In this document: positions 1 through 7,867 of the stretch, piece after piece
Layout: every line of letters starts with the position of its first letter
Numbering within the stretch: position 1 is the stretch's first letter
Assembly (NCBI RefSeq): GCF_002294995.1
Contig: NZ_NSGF01000003.1
Span: forward strand, 124,001-188,000
Reading direction: 5' to 3'
From: Mesorhizobium sp. WSM3860
GTDB lineage: Bacteria; Pseudomonadota; Alphaproteobacteria; Rhizobiales; Rhizobiaceae
DNA length: 64,000 bases
Made by a program: the position numbers and the translations under genes
The notes under the pieces: model-generated
Database searches by the model: none
The model's input: the letters and a program-made list of their open reading frames with translations, nothing else
What the model was told of the DNA's origin: nothing

Positions 1-732
1 CTTCTGCATGCGGGCTGCAAGAATGGCGCCGCAGATTGCCGCGAACTCACGGCCGCCGACCCGGCGCAAGGCTTCGAGCGGATCGCCGAGACCGGCGCCG
101 TGGAAAGCAAGCGCCCGGTCGACCGCTTCGGCCTTGCGCGCCATCATCGCCGTGTCCGCGCCCGATCCAGGTCCAACCCAGTCGGCGCCCATGCCGCCAA
201 AGAGGGCAGCGCTGAGCGCGGCCGCGACGGTTGAATTGCCGACGCCGAGATCGCCAAGGCAAAGAAGATCGGCGCCGCCCGCGACCGCTTCCATGCCGAA
301 GGCCATGGTGGCGGCGCAGCCGCGCTCGTCGAGGGCCGCTTCTTCCGTGATGTCTCCGGTCGGAATATCCAGCGCCAGATCGAAGACTTTCAGGCCGAGA
401 TCGTTGGCGATGCAGATCTGATTGATCGCCGCGCCTCCGGCAGCGCAGAGTTCGACGGCATTGGCGGTCGCCGAAACCGGCCGCGGCGAGATGCCATGCC
501 GGACGGCTCCATGATTGCCGGCAAAGATCGCCACAAGCGGACGATTGACGGCCGGCGGCGCGCGCCCGCTCCAGGCGGCGAGCCATGCCGCGACATCTTC
601 AATCCGGCCAAGCGAGGCTTTCGACTTGTCGGCTTTGGCAAACAGAGTGCGGACGCGGGTTTCGGCGCCCGAGTCCGCCGGCGGCAGCGTTGCCAGCAGA
701 GTACGGAAATCATCAAAAGGCTTTGCGGTCAT
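1..732 (-). CDS. cobT: Nicotinate-nucleotide--dimethylbenzimidazole phosphoribosyltransferase, 3' end outside window
   Basis: The first 244 codons are read on the minus strand from an ATG at 730-732 (MTAKPFDDFRTLL) to the window edge without a stop, so the C-terminal third is missing. The enzyme transfers phosphoribose from nicotinate mononucleotide to dimethylbenzimidazole, making alpha-ribazole phosphate for the lower ligand of cobalamin. The family signature is visible in AGNHG (about residue 73) and LGDLGVGNSTVAAAL, which matches the GEMGIGNT-type loop, followed by GSGAD. It is divergent from the DUF1289 gene, with about 160 bases between them. I looked for a cobalamin riboswitch there and saw no B12-box-like sequence. 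Confidence 0.93.
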   Translation of the reverse strand, partial: MTAKPFDDFRTLLATLPPADSGAETRVRTLFAKADKSKASLGRIEDVAAWLAAWSGRAPPAVNRPLVAIFAGNHGAVRHGISPRPVSATANAVELCAAGGAAINQICIANDLGLKVFDLALDIPTGDITEEAALDERGCAATMAFGMEAVAGGADLLCLGDLGVGNSTVAAALSAALFGGMGADWVGPGSGADTAMMARKAEAVDRALAFHGAGLGDPLEALRRVGGREFAAICGAILAARMQK

Positions 733-894
733 GTCGAATGCGGTCTCTTTGCAGGAACAGGCAGCGGCATAGCTCCCTTCACCGCTCGGCACAACCGCCC
801 GGCAATGCCGCGAAAGCGCCGGTCGGCGGCGCATTGCGAAGGGCTTGCATTGGCTTTGAGGTTGCACCATGTGGAGTGAAGCCAAGAGAACAGC

Positions 895-1125
895 ATGACC
901 GTCATCGAGTCTCCCTGCATACTGGTCTGTTCCATCGACATGAAAACCGGCTTCTGTTTCGGTTGCGGCCGCACGCGCGACGAGATCGCCGGGTGGATCG
1001 CTATGACGCCGGAAGTCCGGCGTGCAGTCATGGCCGAGTTGACGGCGCGGCTGGAGACGGTGGAACGCCGACCCCGCCGCGAGACGCGGCGCGCCCGCAT
1101 GGCGCGCGAGCGCGGCATGCTGTGA
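895..1125 (+). CDS. DUF1289 domain protein
   Basis: This is a 76-residue protein. The DUF1289 pattern is clear: [20 protein letters not shown], then RTRDEIAGW. Four cysteines (CxxxC and CxxC-like) could bind a metal or an iron-sulfur cluster, although that is inference. The C-terminal third is very basic ([16 protein letters not shown]), which suggests contact with nucleic acid or membrane. It ends 28 bases before the protease gene at 1154, so the two are probably co-transcribed. The molecular function of the family is not established. Confidence 0.85.
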   Translation: MTVIESPCILVCSIDMKTGFCFGCGRTRDEIAGWIAMTPEVRRAVMAELTARLETVERRPRRETRRARMARERGML

Positions 1126-1153
1126 AAGAGCTGGCTGAGAGAAAGGGCTGGCC

Positions 1154-1858
1154 ATGAATCGCCTGTTCTGGGTCGTCATGCTGGTGATCGGCGCCGGAAT
1201 GATCCTGCTGATGATGAATGATTCCGCCGGCCGCACCTTCGGCATCGAGAACAACGATTTCAGCAGGCTGATCTGGGTTGGAGTCCTGGTGGCGGTAATC
1301 GGCGCCAGCCTCCTTCGCTCGGGCCGGCCGCTCGGCGACATGGCGCGCAACTTCGGCGTCTGGACGGCAATCGTGCTGGCGCTGATCGCCGGCTACCAGT
1401 ACCGCTACGAGCTGCAGGACGTTGTCAGCCGCGTCACGGCCGGGCTTGTTCCGGGGAGTCCGTTGGCGCTCGGCGTCGACAATGGTCGCGCCACCGTGAC
1501 GCTCGACAAGGCCGGCAATGGCCATTTCGAGGCGCGAATCTTGGTCAATGGCAGGCCGGTGCGCACGGTGGTCGACACCGGCGCGACCAGCACGGTGCTG
1601 ACGGCGGAGGACGCCCAGGCCGCCGGCTTCAACCCAGCGGCGCTCAGCTACACCGTCAACGTCTCGACCGCCAACGGCATGGCGCGTGCCGCGACGGTCA
1701 GGACCGACGAGATGGCGATCGGCGGCATCGTCCGCAGGGATATGCCGGTGATGGTCGCGGCGCCCGGCATGCTCGAGCAAAGCCTGCTCGGCATGAACTT
1801 CATCGGCTCGCTGTCGGGCTTCGAGGTGCGCGGTGACCGCATGATCCTGCGCGACTAG
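1154..1858 (+). CDS. Membrane-anchored retropepsin-like aspartic protease (TIGR02281 type)
   Basis: This 234-residue protein has three hydrophobic segments in the first 85 residues (about 4-20, 39-55 and 69-83), then a single aspartic-protease domain. The catalytic motif is VVDTGATSTVLT, with DTG at residues 141-143, and a second family feature follows at LLGMNFIGSL near the C-terminus. Such single-domain clan AA proteases are expected to act as dimers. The membrane segments would place the domain at the inner membrane, probably on the periplasmic side. The substrate is unknown. It starts 28 bases after the DUF1289 gene, a pairing that suggests one operon. Confidence 0.85.
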   Translation: MNRLFWVVMLVIGAGMILLMMNDSAGRTFGIENNDFSRLIWVGVLVAVIGASLLRSGRPLGDMARNFGVWTAIVLALIAGYQYRYELQDVVSRVTAGLVPGSPLALGVDNGRATVTLDKAGNGHFEARILVNGRPVRTVVDTGATSTVLTAEDAQAAGFNPAALSYTVNVSTANGMARAATVRTDEMAIGGIVRRDMPVMVAAPGMLEQSLLGMNFIGSLSGFEVRGDRMILRD

Positions 1859-1956
1859 ATTCCTGATTTTCCGCCCGGGATTGCGTCTAGACAAACAGAT
1901 AGAGCGGCTCGCCGTTTCTGTGGGAACGGTGAAACGCTCTGGCCGCCCGATCCGCC

Positions 1957-2952
1957 TCAAGCGGCCTCGGTTTCCGCAGCGAACTCTATTGCCGCGAACG
2001 CCGTCTTCAGCACCTCTGGCCCGGCGCCGGGTCTATTGGCGTCGGTGGACAAAATCTGCCGGTAGCGGCGCGCGCCCGGAAGACCGTGAAACAGCCCGAC
2101 CATATGGCGCGTGACATGGCCGAGCCGCCCGCCCTTCTCGATGTGACGCGCGGCGTAAGCGGCCATGGCGTCCATCAGCGCCGCGCAGTCGAAAGCGACC
2201 GGCGCCTCGCCGTAAAATGCGGCATCGATCCCGGTGAGGATGCCGGGCGTATGATAGGCCGCGCGGCCGAGCATGGCGCCGTCGACATAAGCTAGGTGCG
2301 CCTCTGCCTCGTCAAGAGATTGAATGCCGCCGTTGATGCCGATGAATTCGTTGACCTTCCTGGCCTTGAGCCGATAGACGCGCGGATAGTCGAGCGGCGG
2401 GATCTCGCGATTTTCCTTGGGACTAAGCCCCTCCAGCCACGCCTTGCGGGCGTGCACCCAGAGCGCATCGGCGCCGGCCGTCAGCACGCCGTCTGCGAGC
2501 GTGTCGAGAGCGGGCTCGGGGTCCTGGTCATCGACGCCGATGCGGCATTTGACCGTGACGGGGATTTTCACCGCCGCCTTCATCGCCGCGATGCATTCCG
2601 CGACCAGCACCGGCGTCTTCATCAGGCAGGCGCCGAAGGTGCCCGACTGGACACGGTCGGACGGGCAGCCGACATTGAGGTTGATTTCGCCGTAACCGAA
2701 CGCCTCGCCGATCACCGCCGCTTCGGCAAGCTTGCGCGGATCCGAACCGCCAAGCTGCAGCGCAACCGGATGCTCGGCATCATCGAAGCCGAGCAGGCGC
2801 TCGCGTGCGCCATGGATGACTGCATCCGCCACCACCATCTCCGTGTAGAGCAACGCGCGACGCGTCAGCTGACGGTGAAAGAACCGGCAATGCGGGTCCG
2901 TCCAATCCATCATTGGTGCTATGGCTATTCTAAAGTCTTGGTATTTCGCCAT
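1957..2952 (-). CDS. dusA: tRNA-dihydrouridine(20/20a) synthase DusA
   Basis: This flavin enzyme reduces uridine to dihydrouridine in the D-loop of tRNA. I chose the ATG at 2950-2952 (MAKYQDFRIAIAPMMDWTD), which gives 331 residues, the normal DusA length. An in-frame start at 3042 would add 30 residues unlike the family. Visible motifs are APMMDWTD at the N-terminus, YTEMV, QLGGSDP, the catalytic-loop pattern NLNVGCPSDRVQ, and VTVKCRIGVDD. The C-terminal segment GLFHGLPGARRYRQI reappears in degraded form at 7478-7572. dusA genes are known integration targets for prophages and islands, which matters for the foreign-looking cassette that follows at 3422. Confidence 0.95.
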   Translation of the reverse strand: MAKYQDFRIAIAPMMDWTDPHCRFFHRQLTRRALLYTEMVVADAVIHGARERLLGFDDAEHPVALQLGGSDPRKLAEAAVIGEAFGYGEINLNVGCPSDRVQSGTFGACLMKTPVLVAECIAAMKAAVKIPVTVKCRIGVDDQDPEPALDTLADGVLTAGADALWVHARKAWLEGLSPKENREIPPLDYPRVYRLKARKVNEFIGINGGIQSLDEAEAHLAYVDGAMLGRAAYHTPGILTGIDAAFYGEAPVAFDCAALMDAMAAYAARHIEKGGRLGHVTRHMVGLFHGLPGARRYRQILSTDANRPGAGPEVLKTAFAAIEFAAETEAA

Positions 2953-3421
2953 TTTTTGTCGTTTCAAAATGTTGGGCCACGTCGTGTGCACTCTTTTGCC
3001 GCACGAGACGCCCCTTTTCCGGTTTCCGATGCGTCGGTGCACACCGAGCGCACACGAATTGACACCTTCCCTAAACTAAAATCCGGCTTTTGGAGAGCCC
3101 GGGTTCGCCACGGGGCATCCCAAGGAAAGGTTTTTGCGACGCAAGAACGCCGAAATTGGCGCTCGATATGCAGCGCCGGATCGAGAGTCGCATCACTAGT
3201 AGCCGCTGGATGGGAAGCCCTTCAGCGATCTTGTGACGTTCCATCGCCAGGGCCTGAAAACGATAGGCATCAAAATCCTCGATCCAAGGATTTCTGTCGG
3301 CAAACCGGGGTTACGATTTCAACCGAACGTTGCGCCGCCTTTTCTGGCGAGGAGCAGCGCCATTTCTTCCGCAATTGGCGCCTGTTATGGAACTTTCTGG
3401 CCGGTGTTCCATTGCAATCGC
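2953..3421. other. Intergenic region between dusA and the glycosyltransferase gene
   Basis: There are 469 bases here without a supported gene. The region is less GC-rich than its neighbours. The glycosyltransferase frame stays open back to 3233, but that extension (FHRQGLKTIGIKIL...) has no family character, so I treat it as non-coding. The region should hold the divergent promoters of dusA and of the sugar cassette. I see no convincing -35/-10 pair, repeat or terminator. It is a plausible junction of the accessory cassette with the core chromosome. Confidence 0.5.
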
Positions 3422-4483
3422 ATGCAAGAATCTGTCCAGCGCATCCGGACGCGGGCACCGTCCCTACGCTACTCATTGGTGCTGCCGATATACAATGAGG
3501 AGGAGGTGTTGCCCCGGCTGGTCGAGCGGATCAGCGCACTGACCGCAAAACTGGACGGAGACACGGAAGTCATCTTCGTCGACGACGGCAGCAGCGATCG
3601 AAGCGTGAGCTATTTGCGCGGCATGGTCGCCGCCGAACCAAGCTTCCGCCTGATCGAGCTCTCCCGCAACTTCGGCCACCAGATCGCCATCACCGCCGGC
3701 ATGGAAGCGGCCTCCGGCGAGGCCGTCATCGTCATGGACGCCGACCTGCAGGATCCACCCGAGGTCGTTCTCGACCTGGTGGCGAAGTGGAAGGACGGTT
3801 TCGAGATCGTCTACGCAAGGCGCGTTAGCCGCGAGGGCGAAACCTGGTTCAAGCGCTTCACTGCCAGCCTCTTCTATCGGCTGCTGGAGAGGATGACACC
3901 GGTCGACATCCCGCGCGATGTCGGCGACTTCCGCCTCGTCGGCCGCAAGGCGCTGGACACGTTCAAGCGCATGCCGGAGCACGACCGCTTCGTCAGGGGC
4001 ATGTTCGGCTGGATGGGTTTCAAGCAGGCGGCTGTGCCGTTCGAGCGCCCTGCGCGGACGCTTGGTAAAACCAAATACCCGTTCTGGAAGATGATGCGGC
4101 TTGCCATCCACGGCATCGTCGGGTTTTCGGAGCGGCCTCTGCAACTGGCGCTTTTGACCGGATTGGCCATTTCCGCTCTCGCCCTGGTGTTCGGTGCATA
4201 CGCCGTCGTGGCCTGGATCTTCGAAACCGGCGTGATTGCCGGCTGGACATCCACGGTGGTGATCGTGTCGCTGCTAATCGGCATCAATCTCTTCATGACC
4301 GGCGTGATGGGCCTTTACGTCGGCAGCATCCATGCCGAAGTCAAACGGCGCCCGCTCTATGTCGTCGAAAAGCTGAGTGGCTTCGACCGGCCGATGCGCG
4401 TCGCCTCCCGCGACAAGCGCGCTTCGTTTCGCAAGTCCAGGAACGGGGTCACGGCGGATGTCCGAACTCTTCGACAGTTATAG
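3422..4483 (+). CDS. GT2-family glycosyltransferase, GtrB/DPM1-like
   Basis: This 353-residue enzyme has a cytoplasmic GT-A domain and two C-terminal membrane helices (about 240-262 and 275-298). That is the architecture of enzymes that load a sugar from a nucleotide donor onto undecaprenyl phosphate. Motifs are LPIYNEEEVLPRL near the N-terminus, FVDDGSSDRS, ELSRNFGHQIAITAGM and the metal-binding MDADLQDPPEV. I chose the ATG at 3422 because the family N-terminus follows about 18 residues later. It overlaps the methyltransferase gene by 26 bases, so translation is probably coupled. With the downstream GtrA-like protein it resembles the GtrA/GtrB pair of O-antigen modification systems. The sugar is unknown. 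Confidence 0.88.
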   Translation: MQESVQRIRTRAPSLRYSLVLPIYNEEEVLPRLVERISALTAKLDGDTEVIFVDDGSSDRSVSYLRGMVAAEPSFRLIELSRNFGHQIAITAGMEAASGEAVIVMDADLQDPPEVVLDLVAKWKDGFEIVYARRVSREGETWFKRFTASLFYRLLERMTPVDIPRDVGDFRLVGRKALDTFKRMPEHDRFVRGMFGWMGFKQAAVPFERPARTLGKTKYPFWKMMRLAIHGIVGFSERPLQLALLTGLAISALALVFGAYAVVAWIFETGVIAGWTSTVVIVSLLIGINLFMTGVMGLYVGSIHAEVKRRPLYVVEKLSGFDRPMRVASRDKRASFRKSRNGVTADVRTLRQL

Positions 4484-5150
4484 GTCCAGCTACAGCGAGG
4501 CGGTCGAGGGCTCGATCCGGTTCTCCGGGCTGCGGCATGATTTCTTCCTGCGTGCCAAGGCCGAGCTTCTGCGGCGAGTGGTCTTCGAGCAGGACCTCCG
4601 GCGGGGCGGCGCAGGCGTGCGCGCGCTCGATGTCGGTTGCGGCGTGGGCTCGCTTCATCCCCATCTCGCCGATGTCTTCGATCGACTCGACGGCTGCGAC
4701 GTGTCGAAGGAGTCACTCGCGCGTGCCAGCGCTGAGAACCCGCATGTCGCATACAGCGTGTGCGCCACCTCACGCTTGCCTTACACGGATGGCATGTTCG
4801 ACCTGGCGTTCGCCAGTTGCGTTGTCCACCACGTGCCGCCTGCGTCGTGGCTGGATTTCTTCCGCGAGATGCGGCGCGTCGTGCGGCGAGGCGGACTTGG
4901 CTGCATCATCGAGCACAATCCCTATAACCCCCTGACGCGTATGGCGGTGTTGAGATGCCCGTTCGACAAGGACGCCGTCCTGCTCCGCGCTGGCAGGGCG
5001 GCATCGCTGCTTGAGCAGGCGGGCTTCCGCGACGTGCACTGCGAGCATTTTCTGCTCTTGCCGTCGGCCAAGCCGCTTGCCCGGAAACTGGAAAGCGCGC
5101 TCACTTGGCTGCCGCTCGGAGCGCAGTATGCCTGTGTCGCCCGTGCCTGA
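4458..5150 (+). CDS. Class I SAM-dependent methyltransferase
   Basis: The predicted protein has 230 residues. Motif I for S-adenosylmethionine binding is ALDVGCGVGSLHPHL at about residues 56-70, followed by an acidic strand end (LDGCDVSKESL) and the FDLAFASCVVHHV segment typical of Methyltransf_11 enzymes. The start at 4458 (MSELFDSYRSSY) lies inside the end of the glycosyltransferase gene, and the 3' end overlaps the GtrA-like gene by 23 bases. The three genes therefore form a tight, coupled operon. The context suggests methylation of a sugar, a lipid-linked sugar or a capsule/O-antigen component, but the acceptor cannot be read from the sequence. Confidence 0.85.
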   Translation: MSELFDSYRSSYSEAVEGSIRFSGLRHDFFLRAKAELLRRVVFEQDLRRGGAGVRALDVGCGVGSLHPHLADVFDRLDGCDVSKESLARASAENPHVAYSVCATSRLPYTDGMFDLAFASCVVHHVPPASWLDFFREMRRVVRRGGLGCIIEHNPYNPLTRMAVLRCPFDKDAVLLRAGRAASLLEQAGFRDVHCEHFLLLPSAKPLARKLESALTWLPLGAQYACVARA

Positions 5151-5571
5151 GAATCGTCCCGTCGCCGGCGCGAAGCTCCTGGGGCGCTTCGCTTCAGTCG
5201 GCCTTGTTGCCACAATCCTCTATGCCGTCCTGACCGCAGTCTTTGCCCGATCGAACTGGCTCGGCCTCGCGCCCGTCGAAGCCTCGCTCGCGGCTTACGC
5301 GGCCGCCGCCCTGTTTTCCTATCTGGCGCACAAGTCCTTCACGTTCATGTCGGCCGGCTCGCACCGGTCGCAGGCGCCGCGTTTCGTGTTGCTGACGATT
5401 GCCGGCCTCGCCTTGGCTTACGCGGCACCGTACCTGCTGACGGTGACATTCGGCCTGCCGCTCGCCGTTCCCGTTCTCCTCACTTCCGTTGCCATCCCAG
5501 CGCTTAATCTTCTTGTGCTCGATCGCTGGGTCTTTGCAGAGCGGGGCCTGAGGGATGACGGGCCGTCCTGA
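5128..5571 (+). CDS. GtrA-like membrane protein
   Basis: The protein has 147 residues and four predicted membrane helices (about 10-30, 40-58, 78-98 and 105-125). The GtrA-family feature is the YLAHKSFTF motif after helix 2, with a matching LDRWVF near the end. GtrA-type proteins are thought to help flip undecaprenyl-phosphate-linked sugars across the inner membrane. The start at 5128 overlaps the methyltransferase gene. The stop lies 3 bases from the stop of the convergent gene at 5575, so the cassette has two arms meeting tail to tail. Pairing with the GT2 enzyme two genes upstream supports the assignment. Confidence 0.83.
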   Translation: MPVSPVPENRPVAGAKLLGRFASVGLVATILYAVLTAVFARSNWLGLAPVEASLAAYAAAALFSYLAHKSFTFMSAGSHRSQAPRFVLLTIAGLALAYAAPYLLTVTFGLPLAVPVLLTSVAIPALNLLVLDRWVFAERGLRDDGPS

Positions 5572-5574
5572 GGA

Positions 5575-6210
5575 TCAGAGCGTGTCCAGCCGGAAAGATC
5601 TCAGCTTGATGGCGCGGTTGTAGATGTTGCTCGCGTCGGCGCTTTGCGGAATGCCGTCGGGATAGTCGATGGCCATGTCCAGTGTCGCCTTGCCAGCCAG
5701 CACGGCGTGCGGAATGACGAAGGACACAGTTGTCGCCACCTCGCCCGACAGCGTCCCCCGATACACCTCGGTGCCATTCGCCGAGACGACGATCCTCTGC
5801 CAGGTCTGCGGCGGGCGAATAACGGCGGCCATTTCCAGCGTCGCCCGAAGCCGGTCGCGGAGCGGCGGCAGGGCAAGGCGCAGACGAGAGCTCTCGCCCA
5901 GCGAATGGGTGCCGTCCGCCACTGGCCCCGACCAGCCGCAGACCATCATGGTGGTTGCTTCCCGTGCGCCGTCGGAGCGGAACGATACGGTCCGGCCTGG
6001 CGTATAGCGCCCCACGGCGTCCCGGTTGAGGCATGTCGTGGTCTTGTCGATGTAATAGGCGCGGTAGTCGTCGTTGACATTCGGGCTGAGGGCAAGCGCC
6101 AAGATGGCGATCTCGGCCGCCGCAAGCGCGCCCGCCAGCGCGTAGCCGCCAGCCAGGATTGCCGGCCTGGTCGATTCCGTCAGCTCAGACCAGCGCAAGA
6201 TAGCCTCCAA
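5575..6210 (-). CDS. Unknown membrane-anchored protein in the sugar cassette
   Basis: I do not recognise this 211-residue protein. It has one strong hydrophobic segment (about residues 18-42: AILAGGYALAGALAAAEI), then a roughly 165-residue soluble domain that would face the periplasm. The soluble part is rich in beta-prone segments (RTVSFRSDG, LEMAAVIRPPQTW, YRGTLSGEVATTVSFVI), so a beta-sandwich carbohydrate-binding fold is possible but unproven. Its start overlaps the end of the GT-C gene by 26 bases, so the two are translationally coupled. This implies a joint role in transferring or recognising a sugar on the periplasmic side. Confidence 0.7.
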   Translation of the reverse strand: MEAILRWSELTESTRPAILAGGYALAGALAAAEIAILALALSPNVNDDYRAYYIDKTTTCLNRDAVGRYTPGRTVSFRSDGAREATTMMVCGWSGPVADGTHSLGESSRLRLALPPLRDRLRATLEMAAVIRPPQTWQRIVVSANGTEVYRGTLSGEVATTVSFVIPHAVLAGKATLDMAIDYPDGIPQSADASNIYNRAIKLRSFRLDTL

Positions 6211-7420
6211 GCCAGGCCACGGTCATGAAGTAGCAGGTGATGAGGAAGACGATCAGCGCAGCGACCGATGTCGCCTTCGAGATCGACAGCAGCACGGCCG
6301 TCAGCATTGTCAGCGGCGCGAGGCCGACGACATAGCGGACGATCGAAGCCAGGTTCGAGGTCAAAGGCAGGATGAGGGCCATCGCGCAAAAAAGCGCCGC
6401 GCCAAATTGCCTGCGCGCCGCCAGCACCGCCGCCAGCGCCAGTCCTATGATTGCCGTCAACGCGCTCCACTGCGGCGCAGTGGGCTGCCAGCCAGCCCCG
6501 GGATGATAGGACAGCCCCTCCCAGAGGAACAGCAGCGGGTTGCCCGCCACGCGCCCGAACGCGCGCTGGACATGGATGAACGCAAAACCGTCTCCGACCG
6601 TGACGTACAGATAGAGCATGTAAGCGAACAGGCCGGCGGGCGAGATAAGTATGGCGATGATGAGATCCGGCCGGCCGAGCAGCCAGCGCGGAAAGCCGAT
6701 GAACGATCCGCCCTTCGCGCGATGCTCCTCGAACATGCGAATGACGATCGCGAACACGGCCAGCACGCCGACCACCCTCGTTGCCGAGAGCAGCGCGCAG
6801 GACAGCCCCGCGGCGAGATGGTTCGAGCGTTTGAGCGCCAGGAAGAGACATGACGTCAAAAGCACGAAGAGCGGCTCGGTGAGGAAGGTGGCGAAATAGA
6901 AGGAGAACGGGCCGCTCAGCAGGAAGGCGCAATAAAGCACATACGCCCGCATGTTCCTGTCCATGAGCGGCCATGCCACCAGGCACGAGAGATAGCCGCA
7001 TGCCAGCGATGCCGCCGTCGCAATCGCGATCGTGGAGAAGGGCAGAATGGTGCGGACCGCCGCCACCAGCATCGGATAGAGCGGAAAGAATCCCCAGCGT
7101 CCGACATTGCTGTGGCCAGGAATGGGAAAGGACTCATAGCCCTGTTCGGAAATGCCCACATACCAGCTGCAATCCCACTTGCAGAACGCGCGGACATAGG
7201 CCGCCAGGTTCGGATCCGGTGATATCGAGGCAAAGGCGGCATAGCGGATGGCAATACCGCTCAACAGGAACAGCAGCGGCACTGCCGCCACCCCGATCAC
7301 CGTGAGGGGAATGCCACTCTTCGCACGCGCCACATCTTCAACGGCCAAATCCGCCTCCAACCGTCCGGATGGCATCCGCGTCGGGGCTGGCGCCGCCAAC
7401 CGGCCTAGCCGTCCCGACAT
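6185..7420 (-). CDS. PIG-V-like GT-C family glycosyltransferase
   Basis: This 411-residue polytopic protein has about ten hydrophobic helices after a 35-residue cytoplasmic N-terminus. It carries signatures of PIG-V-type GT-C enzymes: KWDCSWYVGISEQGY in the first periplasmic loop, with the expected acidic residue, then GFFPLYPMLV. GT-C enzymes use polyprenyl-phosphate sugars as donors on the periplasmic face. It would therefore be the natural consumer of a lipid-linked sugar made by the GT2 enzyme at 3422 and flipped by the GtrA-like protein at 5128. It is co-transcribed with the gene at 5575. The acceptor is unknown. The N-terminal start could also be an internal methionine near residue 16. 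Confidence 0.78.
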   Translation of the reverse strand: MSGRLGRLAAPAPTRMPSGRLEADLAVEDVARAKSGIPLTVIGVAAVPLLFLLSGIAIRYAAFASISPDPNLAAYVRAFCKWDCSWYVGISEQGYESFPIPGHSNVGRWGFFPLYPMLVAAVRTILPFSTIAIATAASLACGYLSCLVAWPLMDRNMRAYVLYCAFLLSGPFSFYFATFLTEPLFVLLTSCLFLALKRSNHLAAGLSCALLSATRVVGVLAVFAIVIRMFEEHRAKGGSFIGFPRWLLGRPDLIIAILISPAGLFAYMLYLYVTVGDGFAFIHVQRAFGRVAGNPLLFLWEGLSYHPGAGWQPTAPQWSALTAIIGLALAAVLAARRQFGAALFCAMALILPLTSNLASIVRYVVGLAPLTMLTAVLLSISKATSVAALIVFLITCYFMTVAWLGGYLALV

Positions 7421-7477
7421 TGCATACCTAAAGGGGCAGTGAGATTTTTAGTTCCGCTGCACCATATTGCCGTCCGG

Positions 7478-7572
7478 GCATGCCGCTGGCATCAGTGGAC
7501 AATCTGCCGGTAGCGCCGCGCGGCCAGCAGGCCATGGAACGGCCCGGTAGCATGGATGAATGCGTTCACCAC
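7478..7572 (-). pseudogene. Degraded 3' fragment of a second dusA
   Basis: On the minus strand this stretch encodes ATGPFHGLLAARRYRQI, which aligns with GLFHGLPGARRYRQI at the C-terminus of the intact dusA (1957-2952). Directly after RYRQI, two bases are missing relative to dusA, which makes a premature stop. Restoring them reads LSTDASGMPG, in line with LSTDANRPG of DusA. Only this tail remains and no 5' part is seen. It has the same orientation as dusA and lies on the far side of the sugar cassette. It is either a scar of past integration or the remains of a paralogue. Confidence 0.6.
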
Positions 7573-7789
7573 CTTGGCGAGGAAATAGGGCTCTCCGGTC
7601 TTCTCGTCCGTCAGCCAGTCGGTCGCCAAGGTCAAGGTCCAAGCGAACGATCTTAAAGAGCTGCATGACGTCCGTCTATCGCCCGGCATGCCGGGGGAAG
7701 TCATGATCCTGACCGGCGAACACACGTTGCTCGACTACATGCTGGCCCCGGTCGAAGCTTCGCTAGCGCGCTCTTTCAGGGAGAATTGA
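7571..7789 (+). pseudogene. 3' remnant of an HlyD/PrsE-type secretion adaptor gene, with an internal micro-inversion
   Basis: From 7625 to the stop at 7787-7789 the plus strand encodes the last 54 residues of a type I secretion membrane-fusion protein (LSPGMPGEVMILTGEHTLLD and LAPVEASLARSFREN). The preceding segment, 7571-7632, encodes the expected upstream sequence ATDWLTDEKTGEPYFLAKV, but on the minus strand. The inverted block is bounded by a 10-base inverted repeat (tcgccaaggt at 7623-7632 and its complement at 7571-7580). Flipping it back restores a continuous frame into KVKVQANDLKEL. The rest of the gene, and any partner ABC transporter, are missing. Confidence 0.72.
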
Positions 7790-7867
7790 AACAAACGCCT
7801 AGGGGCGTCGGCCATAGGCCAACGCCTGATCATCGCAATTGTCAGCAGCCGCGGGGGCGCGACGCTG

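Noticed and set aside
733..894. A possible cobalamin riboswitch upstream of cobT
   Set aside because: I found no B12-box-like sequence and no extended stem structure in the 160 bases.
3233..3421. A 63-residue N-terminal extension of the GT2 enzyme
   Set aside because: The family N-terminus begins shortly after the ATG at 3422, and the extension has no similarity to glycosyltransferases.
7492..7725. A 77-codon minus-strand frame combining a DEKTGEPYF segment and a RYRQI segment
   Set aside because: It is a chance fusion: the first part is the inverted piece of an hlyD remnant and the second is the dusA tail. It is described instead as two pseudogene fragments.
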